A DNA stretch of 64,000 bases from Byssochlamys sp. IMV 00236 (GCA_001931875.2 MSJH02000137.1:379619-443618), one strand, 5' to 3'. Shown: positions 39,130 through 51,180, counted from the stretch's first letter. Numbers and translations are program-made. Notes: a model not told the origin generated them from the letters alone.

Positions 39130-42100
39130 ATGCTCCGCGACGAGCTGCTCCGGTCTAAGAACGATGAGATCGCGTAAGTTTTAATTTTGTCCCAGCGATG
39201 CGTTCTACTCTATCGCAGTATGCGATACAGAATTATCGCTTACTTTGATTTTTAGACGTTGTCTGTTGTCGCGAAAGCGCAAACTGAGCGAGCTCTACTT
39301 TGCGACCGTGGGCTTTACGGGCGCGACCGGGGGCGCTCCGGCCGACGCTCTGTATCAGCAAAAAGAACAAACGTTCCTCGACGCCAACGACCTCTCCAAG
39401 TATGTCCCTTTCTTACATAACTCTATAGACCACCAATATAATCCCACCGTATAATTGCCAGGTACTAACTCACGCGTTGTAGAGGACGATATTTCAACGA
39501 AGCAACTCTTCCTCCGTTCCCAGACTATGCGACCGTCGCAACGCCCTCTGAACAACAAGATTCCGAACCCGCCACCATCAACCCCACCGTGCCAGCTGGA
39601 TTAACCTCACAAGATGCTGTCGAACCGGCTGTGTCGCCTGCTGTGAATTCTGTACTGTCGTCCAATGTCGCCGAAACTCGACAACATGCGATCGAAGGCG
39701 CGAATCAAGCAATCGAAGGACAGGACAGGATTGTCGCCATTGGCGCAGGCGATATACAGCCTCCCGGCGCCGTTACTTCAGGACCGTCTGCGGTTCCCCA
39801 GGGTCGCGAAGAAAAGCCATCTGCTGGCTCGCAACCTATCCCATCTGCAGCTTCGGGGCTATTGAATGTGGCAGTACCTGAGACTCCTTCGAGTACCGAC
39901 GACCCTGGCGCGACGGCGACGGTGGCATCTCCAACACGTCCTCAATTGGCACCGGTGCCAGGTGCGGCTGTGTCGAAGGCGCCTGATGTCCCCGTCTTGC
40001 ACAAGAAGCATGATAAACGACCATCACTGGCACTAGGTCCAGGCTCACATTTACCGGAACAACCTCTTTCTCCGGCGTCTTCTGTTGGTCCCTACTCCAA
40101 TAATACTTCACACCAGACGGTGCTTTCTCCAGAGACTAGCCCTGGTGAGGAGGCTGCCGAGACAATCGTCGGTACAGTCAAATCATCTAAAGCTGTAGCG
40201 CTTCCTAGCCCTAAACCAGATACATCTATTCAACCTCCATCGACTTTAGTTCCTTCGACACCTGACGAGCAACTCAAGTTGGAGGAGGCCCAGTCTTTGC
40301 TGCACCAGAAAACCGTGGCTCCAGATAACGTTATAGGAGACCATTCTGGGACCGGCGCCCATCCTTCTTCGAACGAGGTCATCCAAGAGAGTGTGGTATC
40401 GCCGTCAACAGCGGAGTCGGCGCCCCGTAAACCGCAGGAAGGGCCTGAAGAAACCACTATCTCACTCTTGTCACCAAAACACAAAAAAGCGGATGCGGTA
40501 TCTGCGTCCGCAATGGAGGCAGCAGCTCGCGGGCAGCAGCCGTCCGAAGGTACACCCACCGTTTCACCAACAGAGAAGCCAACGCAAGTTGTTGCGACGC
40601 CCTCAGGCACTAAGAAGGCTCCTCTCGGGGCATCTGCCACGCCTCAACTGGAACGGATGACGACCAGAGTGTCGTCGGGCGCTATCCGCCATAAATCGGT
40701 ATCGGAAATCTTGGGAGAGACACCGAGAACACAGAGTTCTCAGGCTGATTCGACCAGGGCTACTTCTGCGATTGACTCTCTTTCCCCAGTATCCGATAAA
40801 GATACTCCGGGCTCAGCTGCTCGGTTGCGACTTAAGGATCGGAAGGCAAGGGAGAAGGAGCGCAGTAAGCTGTCAACTGTGGTGTTTCCTAAACAACAAA
40901 CGGAGAAGAATGATACGATGGATCTTGTACGACAAAATGCTGGAGATCTGATAGCAGGTTTAAACGAAGAAAAGGACTATCTGTTCACCCTTTTCCAGAA
41001 CAAAGCCTACTCGCCTCCTCGAAGTATCAACCTCAGTACGCTTCTTGCGTCTGCTCATAAGACGTTATCAACCGGAAATCATGTCCTTGACTATGAAGAA
41101 CAGATGAACTGTCGTACGCTACGTCGCATATACTCCCTTCAAAATGCGAACAGATGGCCTCTGCGGCAACTAAAGCGTTCTGTCGAACCTACACGAGCGG
41201 CGACCCATTGGGACGTTCTTCTGGATCACATGAAATGGATGCGAACTGATTTCCGTGAAGAACGGAAGTGGAAAATTGCTGCTGCGAAGAGCTGCGCTGA
41301 CTGGTGCGCTGAATACGTTAACAGCGATCTAGCACACAAAGCACTGCTCCGTATTCGAGCAAGGATTCCGTCGCGTACTATTAAGGAAGCAAGTGCCGAG
41401 TCACAGAGCGTCGACCCGGCTACAAAAGAGGAGCCGATTGATACTTCGGTGCTCTCGCATCCCACTCCGGAGTTGATTCCCTCCACTGAAGATGACTCTC
41501 TCAGCGAGGGATTCAACGATGAACCCCGGCATGACCTGCATGATACAGTTGCACCAGCTGCAATCTTTTCTCTGGGTTCAGATGAGTTTACGTTTTCGAT
41601 AGACATGACCCCGGCCGCTGAAAAGATCCTTGACGAACTTCCCATATATGCTCCTGTGGCTATTGCTCCAGATACGAAGCTTCCCTTATTCAAGGCGCCG
41701 CCAGATGCTGCATGGAAGACGGATATCCTCCCCGTGTCCAAATATGCAATGGGCAAGATCGAGTTCCGCGATGACGAGCCTGTCAGGAAACGGAGTAGGT
41801 ATGATTATTCTCAGTACTCACGCGAAGCCGACAGTGAAGTTGTGGATATGCCGCCCGAGCAGACAAACGTTGCTCTCTTCCGCCCAGAGAACAAGCATAT
41901 TCGGGACCGAATTCATCCTGGATATTCTTTCCGCCCTCCAACAGAACATCCCATGCCGTCATTAGGATTCTTCGAATCAAGGCAGTCATCTCAGTGGACA
42001 TATGCGGAGGATGACGAGTTGCGCCGTCTGGTAAAAGAATACTCGTACAACTGGTCACTCATATCCAGCTGCCTTACCCCGCCTTCCCTCTATACGTCAG

Positions 42101-43778
42101 GCGCTGAACGACGCACGCCCTGGGAATGCTTTGAGAGATGGATTGGGTTAGAAGGGCTGCCGGCTGAGATGTCCAAGACTCAATACTTCCGAGCTTACCA
42201 GCAGCGGCTGGAGACGGCTCAGCGCACAGTCCTTGCCCAACAGCAAGCTGCTCAGCAACAACAGCAACAAAGCAATAACTCGCAGCCGCAGGCGCCCGTT
42301 CGTAGGAGGACTACACAACCTGTCAGAGTCGACCGCCGGCGTGCTTCGAAACACCTTGCTCTTCTTGATGCTATGCGGAAACTGGCAAAGAAACGGGAGA
42401 CTATGCTGCAGAAGCAGCAACACGGTAAGTTTCGTTGTGATAAAAGGTTTGCCGTACGATTTCTGACATTGGTGTAGCGACACATCTGGCATCATTGAGG
42501 AAGGCCAATGAAGCGAACCAGCCTAAGCCTCCTATCTCCTCCCCGGCCGATTTCAGCAAACTGAAGTACGAGCGCGAAATGAAGCTTCAGGAGAGACAGG
42601 AACAGTACCGGCAGCAGATGATTGCGCAGCAACGAGTGAGTACCTAGCCACATAGTATCACCACGTTCTAAGCTGACACTGTCTCGAAGGCAAACCTTGC
42701 TGCGCAGCGTGCCGGTCAACTGCCCAATCAGCAGCCTATGATGAATGGTGCCCCAGGCCGCGCTCCGAATGCGATTCCTCCTAATGGTGGTAGTCCTAGT
42801 TTGCCTGGCGCTGTTCCTAATGGCATGCCAAATGGACTCCCTCCTGGCATTGGGGTTAACCAAGGCCGACCTCATCCTATCCAGGGAATGCCTAATGGCA
42901 CGCCTATGAGCGGCCCTATGCCACCCAATGCTATGGCGATGAAGATGATGCCCCAGGGCGGAATGCAGCAACCGATGGCTGCACGGCCCGGGATACCCAT
43001 GCAAGCCTCTCCAGACAATGCTAGAGTTATCCGCGAGGCCAACCGGCTGCAAGAACAGCAACGAATCCTGCAGTCTCGTCAGCAGCAACAACAGCAGCTT
43101 CACAACCAGCAACAGTATGGACAGCAGGGAACCCATCCACCCAATGTCAATCTGACAAACCTCAATGGGAGCCCGAATAACCCGGCAATGCTGGCGGCTC
43201 TGCAGGCCACAGGCGGCATGCAAAGTCCTCCGTTCCACAATGGTACCGGTCAAGGGGTCTCGACAGCTTCTCCTCGCATGGGTCAGCCCAACCCTCTTTC
43301 AAGCGGTGTGGTTCCTACAATTAGCAGCATTCAGAGCCAAATTCAACGGAGCAATCCGAACATGGCTGCTGACCAGGTGAACAAGCTTGCCACGGATCGT
43401 CTCCATCAGTATCAGCAACAGCGCATGTCGCAGGTAGCTATGAATGCGGCTGCTGGTAACATGGGAGCTGTTCAATCAAACTTCCAGGTCCCTCATGATG
43501 GGAATTTCCAAAGCGCCTCACAGCCCGGTATTCCCAATGGCACACCTGGTATGCAGAACCCCCAGACACAGGGTTATTCACCTATGATGCGCGTTCCTCA
43601 GAATGCCCAACAAAACCGTGTGGGAGTTGGAAGCTCACCTGCGTTGAATGGTGCAGCACCCCAGCAGAGCAGGAGTGCAACACCGCAGACTCAGCGCAGT
43701 GGCAGTGTTCAGGCTGGCCCCGTACCCGGTTCCAGCAAGAGCCCCAGGCCCCCGCAAGCCCAAATGGCAAACAGCTAG
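39130..43778 (+). CDS. vid21: NuA4 histone acetyltransferase subunit Vid21/Eaf1
   Basis: Scaffold subunit of the NuA4 complex (H4/H2A acetylation). Exons 39130-39173, 39256-39399, 39483-42424, 42478-42635 and 42690-43778 join to 1458 aa. The N-terminus MLRDELLRSKNDEIARCLLS with RKRKLSELYFATVG is typical. A long Pro/Ser/Thr-rich disordered segment covers about residues 75-480. The HSA domain follows near 540-620 (THWDVLLDHMKWMRTDFREE, RKWKIAAAKSCADWC), where actin-related proteins dock. The Myb/SANT domain is SSQWTYAEDDELRRLVKEYS through NWSLISSCLTP. The remainder is Gln/Asn/Pro/Met-rich with coiled-coil pieces (YEREMKLQERQEQYRQQM, RQQQQQQLHNQQQYGQQ). Introns are 53-83 nt. The start at 39130 is the Met that opens the conserved block. 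Confidence 0.9.
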
Positions 43779-44547
43779 GGCTTCTTCTTTTAGCCTGAGT
43801 AGCTGGACTATGTCTTTGCTGCTTTGAATTCTACCTTTTTTAATTGTACTGTACATATCACGGAGGAAAGAACACCCTTACCCCAGTTTCTATTGCCTTT
43901 TGACGAACCCAGTTACGCCTATTCTATCTGCGCCATGTTTCTCGCGTCTCTGCCTGTTCCCCTGCCCGATTACTTTACCCCCTCTTGTTGCCGGTTTACC
44001 CTGCTTTCTATCCTTGGTGTGGTACGCATGTTGTGTGGTCTGTAAGGCCTGACCTTTTTATCGGGATGGGCATAGGATTCACGGTTTTTGTACTACTAGT
44101 ATTCCTCGGGCAAACATTGACTACCCGCACCTTGGCCGTGCGGTGACATTTAGAGTCGAATGATGATGCAAAATAAATCTACCTCTGATCTCAAGGATAG
44201 TGAAGCCGGGTTAATAACCGCAGTAGTGACCTCGTATGCATGTCGATCTCCGATAGACTTGAAAAGTAAAAAGACTGGCGAGCAATGCAAGTTCCCAATC
44301 GAGAGCCGTGCGACTTGACCGCATGCGGATATTTTAAGCGCGCGCTTAAAGATCACCATTGCCACTCAAGGTGTCGCCGCAAAGGCTCGATGTAGAACAC
44401 TCAAGTCATCAAGCTTCCAGCTTCTCTTTTCACTTCTCGCCTCTGATTAAAATATAGACCACATGCATCACATGCATCATATGGATCTTTGATCTCAGTT
44501 ATCTCTAATCCTATCCGGACTTGACACTCCGGAAGAGGATATCTACC
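43779..44547. other. Intergenic
   Basis: Spacer between tandem genes vid21 and spp2. It contains a small duplication CATGCATCA-CATGCATCA near 44462-44479. No gene seen. Confidence 0.55.
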
Positions 44548-46146
44548 ATGTCTTCCGGCGAGGAAACTCAAGGTGATAAATCCGCTGTTGGAGAGGGAGC
44601 AGCAAAGCCATTTTCACTGGCTTTTGGTGGTGGCCCCAATAAATCGGGAGCAGCGTCGAAAAAGACATCATTCAATTTCCAAAGCTCTCGAGCCACCGGC
44701 CCCAAGACGAAAGCTATCCCCCACCGCCCTCAGCGACTCCACGAAGATGACTCCGACGAGGACGAACACGCCCCCGTACACGAGGAAGTGACTGGCTTTG
44801 ATACGACCGCGGGAGGCGCGATTACTGCAGATGATTCCCGTAACAAGAAACAAGAGTTGGTGATCAAAGTTGAAAGCAAAAACAATTGGCGGGATCGACC
44901 TGGAGTTAACGTTCGGCGACCGAAGGGTAAAAACCTACTGCCAAAAGAGGTGCAAGCACAGAGACAGGCAGAGAAGGATGGAGTTGTGGCTGGAAATGTG
45001 GAAACCGAAGGTCCTAATATGTCATATGGCCTGACGTATGCGAAACCAGCAACAATTACAACGGAGGATGTGAAGAATGGCGATGTGCCCATGGTGGATG
45101 CGGATGCGCTTGCTCCAGGCGAAGAGAAGAAGCCTCTCACCCAGGATGAGATCGCTCTTCAGGCGCTTATCCGCGAGAGTCAGGGTGACTCTGAACGGAC
45201 GAGATCAAATCTGGTTATTGAATCTGGAAAGCGTCCTTCTGAGGAGGAGGAGGAAGAATATGAAACGCGCTATGATGAGACGAGTTCTTTCCGTGCAGAT
45301 GTGGCTTCTCGTCCAGATCCTGCTAGCCTGGACGCCTACAATGCTATTCCGGTTGAAGAGTTTGGCGCCGCTCTATTGCGAGGTATGGGTTGGAAGGAAG
45401 GTCAGCCAATCGGTAGAGGCAATTATGGGACAGCTGTGTCTGCTACTGCAAAGGCGCCACGGGTACCGGAGCGTAGACCTGGCTTTCTTGGAATTGGAGC
45501 AAAGGATATATCTGGAGGAAAGGGCGCAGAAGCTGAAATAGGAGCGTGGGGGAAAGCGGCTATGCGCAAAGGATCGAGAAAGAAAGAGGGTCAAGATGGC
45601 GCGGAAAATACAGACGGTATCTATATGCCTGTTCTTATGCGGAACCCGAAGACGGGAGAGTCTATCACTGAGGAGGAATTCAAAGCTCGACAAAAGGAGG
45701 CGAAGAATGTGGAGGAGGATTGGAGAAATAGACGGGATCGCAATCTCGAGAAGAGTGGACGAGATCGGGAACGTTCAAGGCGCGATTATGATGACGACAG
45801 CGACCGTTATGAGAGACGAAGAAATGGCTCTGGGAGGGACAGGAGCCGTTCATCTGACGACCGTGATCGAAGGCACAAACGCGGCACTGATGAAGACAGG
45901 GAGAGAGATGATCGCCGCTATTATCGCGACCGCGACCGCGACCGTGAACGGGATAGAGACCGAGACCGAGACAGACATAGGGATAAGGATCAGGATAGAA
46001 GTCACAGAGATGGTGAATACCGCAGTTCTCGACACTCATCGTCTACTTCCTCCCGACATGGCCGCGATCGCAGGGATAGAGATCGGGATCGTGATAGCGA
46101 TCGCGACAGAGACTCGCATCGCAGAAGAAGGGATGACTACCGATAG
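44548..46146 (+). CDS. spp2: Pre-mRNA splicing factor Spp2 (G-patch, GPKOW-like)
   Basis: Activates the DEAH helicase Prp2 in the spliceosome through its G-patch. Intronless, 532 aa. The N-terminus has KPFSLAFGGGPNKSG with FNFQ and an acidic patch. VESKNNWRDRPG, GLTYAKP and LTQDEIALQALIRESQG are conserved in the family. The G-patch core is EEFGAALLRGMGWKEGQPIG at about 270-290, followed by the conserved RRPGFLGIGAK. Beyond residue ~380 lies a long Arg/Asp/Glu/Ser-rich tail (RDRDRDRERDRDRDRDRH) ending SHRRRRDDYR, longer than the short tail of yeast Spp2 and more like metazoan GPKOW. The ORF is open slightly further upstream, but MSSGEETQGD is the first Met with good context. Confidence 0.9.
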   Translation: MSSGEETQGDKSAVGEGAAKPFSLAFGGGPNKSGAASKKTSFNFQSSRATGPKTKAIPHRPQRLHEDDSDEDEHAPVHEEVTGFDTTAGGAITADDSRNKKQELVIKVESKNNWRDRPGVNVRRPKGKNLLPKEVQAQRQAEKDGVVAGNVETEGPNMSYGLTYAKPATITTEDVKNGDVPMVDADALAPGEEKKPLTQDEIALQALIRESQGDSERTRSNLVIESGKRPSEEEEEEYETRYDETSSFRADVASRPDPASLDAYNAIPVEEFGAALLRGMGWKEGQPIGRGNYGTAVSATAKAPRVPERRPGFLGIGAKDISGGKGAEAEIGAWGKAAMRKGSRKKEGQDGAENTDGIYMPVLMRNPKTGESITEEEFKARQKEAKNVEEDWRNRRDRNLEKSGRDRERSRRDYDDDSDRYERRRNGSGRDRSRSSDDRDRRHKRGTDEDRERDDRRYYRDRDRDRERDRDRDRDRHRDKDQDRSHRDGEYRSSRHSSSTSSRHGRDRRDRDRDRDSDRDRDSHRRRRDDYR

Positions 46147-46875
46147 AAGCAGTCTTGATGTATAGCACATTTTTATGAACAGGGATATAGCATATTATAG
46201 ACCACGTTGGATAGGGAGGAACCGGAAGTGCCCCCTTTTGAGAGCAGTACTTCAACAGGGAAGGATGCTAAGAAATGATACCCAGGCCGTGCTCCTGTTC
46301 CCTGTGCCACCATACCTGTCAGCATATGCCGCAAAGATGCATGAAATAAACTACTTTGTATACGGATAACGCATGTGTATATGGTCGTATCTGGATAAAC
46401 GATGGACGATCTGAATGATATAGAGTAATGTTGAGGGTGAGAAATATGACACTATCCACCAGCAGGCAGCATCATTGAAGAGAAGAAAATAGAGTGTTTA
46501 GATCCAGATTACAGTTCTATTTCGGGAGAAGATGACTAGTTCATATTTTTATACCTCCCATGTGGCAGGCATCTTTGTCCACTTCGAGCGCCGACGTCGA
46601 TTGGCGCAAGTGAAGTTTACAGAAGAAAAGCAATCTCTAAATAATGCACATACCATGGTTTTTTGATTAGCTAGCTCTAGTCTTATGTCGGAGACCCGTC
46701 TGCGCAGATCATTCACGATCGTATTAATCTATCCGTAAACGGCAATCTTATCGTATTCTTATAGAACCGTTCCAGGGACAACAAGTATTAAATATTGAAA
46801 AGCCCCAACTTTTCGCTCGATACAACTCTTCAATTTTCTATGATTTCAAAAAAGCGAATATATTAACACTCCAAT
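46147..46875. other. Intergenic, promoter of the RTA1-like gene
   Basis: No gene seen. TCGTATT/TCGTATC heptamers occur at about 46387, 46721 and 46749. They resemble the yeast Upc2 site TCGTATA but none matches exactly. Confidence 0.5.
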
Positions 46876-47863
46876 GTGGATTTCACCTTCCATCCCGGCG
46901 TCAACGGCTCCAAGCCTTGGGTGGAATTCTACCCTTACAATCCCTCCCTCACAGCAGGATACGCCTTCATGGCCATATTCGGCATTACGACTGTTGTTCA
47001 CATAATACTCATGTTCCCTTATCGTGCTGCATACTTTATACCTCTTGTTATAGGTGGAATATGTGTGTTTACTACTTCCCATCCCCCCCAGTTTTGACTA
47101 TCCATAGAATGAACCCGCAGTGTCTAATTGAGCCATGTTTCCTGTAGGCGAGACATTCGGGTACTACGGCCGTGCCTTGTCCCATAATGACCGAACCGGT
47201 ATCGGTTCATGGGCGCAACAACAAATCCTGATTCTCTGCGCACCCCCATTCGTCGCAGCGACAATCTACATGGTCCTAGGGCGAATCATTCGCGTTCTCA
47301 ATGCCGAGCATCACTCTTCAATTCGTACAAAACGGCTGACTACCATCTTTGTCCTGAACGATATCATCTGTTTCCTCACACAAATCATCGGTGCTGGAGT
47401 CCAGGTCACTGGAAACGCAAACCTCATGGATATCGGGAAGAAAGCGGTCCTGGCAGGCCTGATCTTCTCGCTTATCATATTTCTTCTATTCGTCTGGGTG
47501 GCGATCCTCTTTCATATGCGGCTGGCGAAGAATCCGACATTGGTAGTGATCCAGAGCCCGCGACTGAACTGGAAGAGGTATATGTGGGCCTTGTACGCCT
47601 CGTGTGCGGTGTTGGCGATAAGGAATCTCGTCCGTACAATTCAGTTTGGAGCGGATAAAACCTCTTCCATCAATACAAAGGAGGCGTATATCTATGTCTT
47701 TGATGCGGCGCTCATGCTGGTTTCTATGGCGGTTCTTACCGTGTGGCATCCAGGCCTGTTGATTAAAAAGGCCAGGAAGGCGAATGAGATGGAGAAAATG
47801 TATGGAGCTATGAGCCAGGAAGGTTCCAACATGCAAGATGTACCCCTAGTTTCCTGTGGATAG
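46876..47863 (+). CDS. RTA1-like seven-span membrane protein, start codon disturbed
   Basis: Member of the fungal RTA1/RSB1 lipid-translocating-exporter-like family (plasma-membrane seven-span proteins linked to resistance to sterol-synthesis inhibitors and long-chain bases). Exons 46876-47062 and 47148-47863; the 85-nt intron joins IGGI-C-ETFGYYGRALSH. About 300 aa. Spans include AGYAFMAIFGITTVVHIILM, YFIPLVIGGICETFGYYGR, QILILCAPPFVAATIYMVLG, TTIFVLNDIICFLTQIIGAG, AVLAGLIFSLIIFLLFVWVA, MWALYASCAVLAIRNLVR and YIYVFDAALMLVSMAVLTVW. The frame opens right after a TAA, with no ATG before DFTFHPGVNGSKPW; the only nearby ATG (46874-46876) is offset by a TG dinucleotide. It could be a lost start, use of the downstream Met in AFMAIFG, or an unseen 5' exon. 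Confidence 0.75.
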
Positions 47864-48107
47864 ATGGCTGTTTTCGATGTCTTCAAACGCTGTCAGTTTA
47901 CTATGCAAAGTGGTCCCTTGATTCGTCGATTTAACACTCGGTTACTTAGATAGCTTACCGTCTTAGTTATTCTCCGGGTCCCAAGCAACTGGAGATTGAA
48001 CGTATGGCAGATTCAGATTCCGAGGAAGAAATTTATTAAATCTATCCACAACGCCGTGTGACTCGTAGTCCATGAACTATACCTAGAAATATGGCAACCA
48101 ACCGCTA

Positions 48108-49497
48108 TTATGTATGAACGAAGTTGACAGGCCACTCAATCCAACTATGGAAATCAGGATCCAATGATGACACAACCCCTGATACGACGTGGCTGTGCCA
48201 CCCGGTCATCAGCCACGAAGCCTCCATATATTTGAGCAGGACGCTCCAGTGAGCAAGAATGATGAGTGCATAAGTATCCCTTCCTTCGAGTAGCTGTATG
48301 AATTGCTCCGGTAACCGATATATCCATCCGAAAGTTGCAGCCATTAGACAGAGTCCGTCTCTGCCAGCGCTGCGTATTCTGAACGCTTCTTCTAGGGAAT
48401 GTAATAAATCGTCGACTGCAGCCATATACGCCGACAGTGTATTTCGATCGATAATGCTCTCATTTAGTAACCGTCTGATCATGTCGATCTGTTTCTGGTG
48501 CTGAGTTAACTCTGGTAGTAGAGTAGATATCACTTCGTCTGGGGTTCCCTCATCCTGAGGTTCTAGAACTCCAGTAAATATCCTATCATGCTCAGAGACG
48601 AGTATCGCGCGCACGCCGCGCATAAGAACAAGCCATTCAGATGATCCCTGCTCACTGAAGACTAGATATTCACCTCGTCGTGGGCCACGGCCGAAGTAAA
48701 CTAGGCATATCAGCATTGCCGCGACGTAGATCTTTTGGCAATTCCCTGAATCCATCTGGGACAGGACGGCAGTAACTGATCGCACGCCGAAGGTGAAATG
48801 GTCATCAGCTTGCGCTTGATAGTCAAACAGCAGATGAGGATTTTCGTAGCCGAGATGCAACGCTGAAAGAGCTAAGATGAGATGTAAGATCGAGGGAAAT
48901 TCCAAGCCCCATCGTGGAACGTGAATCAGGTACAGCGCGTGGATGTCTGTCGGTTCATAGCGAATAGTCCGACAGGTCGATGTGATAAAATGGTGATAAA
49001 GAGCAAGGTCTGCTAGTGAGATATTTCCAGTTCTGCTGTCACTCGTCCATAGGTCGCATTGCACCGAGGCACATTTCGAGCTGGCTTCATTCCGTTCTAC
49101 AGAGCCAGTTGATGAGCAGACCAGAGACTGGAATTTAGATTGTTTGAAGCGGATTGGATGAGTAGATGAGGTCGAGTCGGTGCCCGGCGACGGGAGAGAG
49201 AAGTCACAGTCGATGGCATGTGCTATGCAATTTGAGCATGCAGGTTTATTTTCATCGCACTAGAGGATGTTAGCATAAACCATATCATGTGTGAACGCGA
49301 TAGTGGACAAGGGAGACACGAGACACAATTGAGGCCTAGCATAGTCTGCTATATACATCTCGAAAGGAAAGAGCATATGGAGAAGCGGGTTCACAGCGTA
49401 CCTTTAGTCGTCGTCTCTTACAATTCTTACATCCCAAGCGAGATTTACGGTGGGATTTTCGAGAACGGAGCTTCTTTTTCGATTCTGCGTCTGCCAT
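48108..49497 (-). CDS. Zn2Cys6 fungal transcription factor (Upc2-like layout)
   Basis: DNA-binding regulator. Exons 49497-49402 and 49259-48108 give 415 aa. The finger is split by the 142-nt intron: SRLGCKNCKRRRLK before it, CDENKPACSNCIAHAIDCDF after it, giving Cys-X2-Cys-X6-Cys-X6-Cys-X2-Cys-X6-Cys. A basic stretch (KKKLRSRKSHRKSR) precedes it. After a Ser/Thr-rich linker comes a helical activation/ligand-type domain starting LADLALYHHFITSTCRTI and including HVPRWGLEFPSILHLILALS and ALHLGYENPHLLFDYQAQAD, the layout of small Upc2-type regulators in filamentous fungi. Its targets cannot be read from sequence. It sits tail-to-tail, 244 bp from the RTA1-like gene, which may be co-inherited or co-regulated. 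Confidence 0.88.
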
Positions 49498-51180
49498 GCG
49501 GCGACAGGGGTAGTAGGTATTCGGCTTGACTGCTGAAAGTCTTAACCCCCAATAACTACCTCGTAAGGGGGATCGTATTCGTTGCTATTCTTCCGTAAGC
49601 TGGTGGCGAGACTGGAGGTAATAATAACTCATGGACGCCTCTGCTGCAATCTCAGTATAGCCAAGATTAATTTAGGCAGCAAGAAAAATCATTCGAGGGC
49701 ACTCGATTTGGTAGAACTGTCTGATTCAATAATATCGCCAACCGTTTTTAGTGGCGGATCTGATCAGCCTGGATGATCACCCTAGTGATTATTGGAAACG
49801 TTCCTATGCGTATAAAATAGTTATAAATAGTTATAAATGGCTTTTTAACTTCATAAAACGCCTTTGCGTTTTCACACAGGCCCACCTTCCGTTTTAGGTA
49901 AAAACTAATACGAATACGCGAATGAAGCTATCATCGTCCCTTGAATCAAGAAGCTTTATATTTTTCTCGCGGAGCATAAATCGCTGTATGTACCAGCTAT
50001 CAACAGGCTGTATATAATATCTGGCGACAAGCGGAGAAGCGGCCCTCTGGCTTATAATAAAAACATACTAAAAGCCCTACGCCACGAAGTCCTTGTAATA
50101 TGATTCTCTAATTCGACTTTTCTAAAGATAGTATGCAAAATAATATGCAGTCTCTAAATCTTCTGGCTCATAATCGCTCTGAGAGACACGATTTATATGG
50201 CTATCCGATCATGCAAATAGAGTATTAAGCACTGACTAATGAGTATCAATTATTCCAATAGATAGGAACAGTCCATATGGAGGGAAATTTCCTTTTCGAT
50301 ATGATCTAGTAAATGTAATATGCTATAAATGGGAGGAAAGAAAGGCAATTAAGGTAGGGCGAACAGACGCATGTAACTTTTCCTAACTGGAGAAGAGGGA
50401 AGTGAGATACTTAGTTAGCTAGGTGTGAAGAGCAGCACACAGGTCAGATGCAACTCCACCATTTGGCAGTTGAGCTGACTTGCTTGGAAAGCTCATATCT
50501 AGCCCTTCCATGAAGGTCTCGCCAGGTCTAGACTATAAGTTCCTCTGCGCTGGGACTCTCCTTATTGGCCGTGGAATTGTGAATCTGGCCTTCGTATTGG
50601 CTCAAATTTGTTAGTTATAAAACAAATTTAAAGGTGTGGAAAGTTGTAAGTTTTATTTGAGTGAGGTTATCTAAGGCGCTTGGGGTCTTTTTTTTTTTGA
50701 GACCAAACAAGTTCAGGGTGTTTTTTTACAGCAAGCATTATCGTCTGAGCTATTTTGCTCTCGGAAATACTGTCCTGGGATGCTGCTATTTGGTTTGCGA
50801 CTCGTTGAGCTACTAGGATCATCGCGAGCGCGATGGCTTGTGATATTCGAATATGGTGGTGGACAGGGCAGAACGCACACCTGGCTGTACTTAGGTGGCG
50901 AGACTGTTTTGCTTATAGGGGACTCAGATATCTTGTAAATTTATGGCAAATAAGAGAGACTACACGAAAATAATCCAAGTTGTGTCGCAGCTGCTTGACA
51001 CCGTTCTAGGACACCACATACAAGTGAATATCGTAATACAAGGCAAGAGTTAATGATAGCTTTTAGTCTTTTCCCTTGGTTTCCAGACCCTTCAGTTTTT
51101 GAACTCCAGTACAAATGCACAGATACAGGCCCCCTCCAACTTTGTATGAGGTATCAACGAGTATAACATTTCTTTCTTTA
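49498..51180. other. AT-rich gene-poor stretch (1.7 kb)
   Basis: Upstream of the Zn2Cys6 gene and downstream of utp13. Clearly richer in A/T than the flanks, with TATA repeats (ATAGTTATAA twice at about 49818-49838), frequent stops in all frames and a possible transposase relic at 49900-50260. A run of ten T lies near 50690. Nothing else recognised. Confidence 0.6.
49900..50260 (+). mobile_element. Possible degraded pogo/Fot1-type transposase relic
   Basis: A stretch open from about 50020 to the TGA at 50101-50103 reads SGDKRRSGPLAYNKNILKAL followed by RHEVLVI. It resembles the end of the helix-turn-helix domain and the junction to the CENP-B domain of fungal Tc1/pogo transposases, in which a 'VPxSTLxxRxxG...RRxxxPLAxNKxL' pattern is common. 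Upstream codons (49920-50020) look related but are broken by stops and frame changes, and C-to-T-like decay is suggested by the AT richness. No terminal inverted repeats or target duplications were found by eye. Similarity judged from memory only. Confidence 0.3.

Noticed and set aside
45780..46110. Tandem repeat array
   Set aside because: The GACCGx-like repetition encodes the Arg/Asp dipeptide tail of Spp2 in the correct frame; it is coding low complexity and not a satellite.
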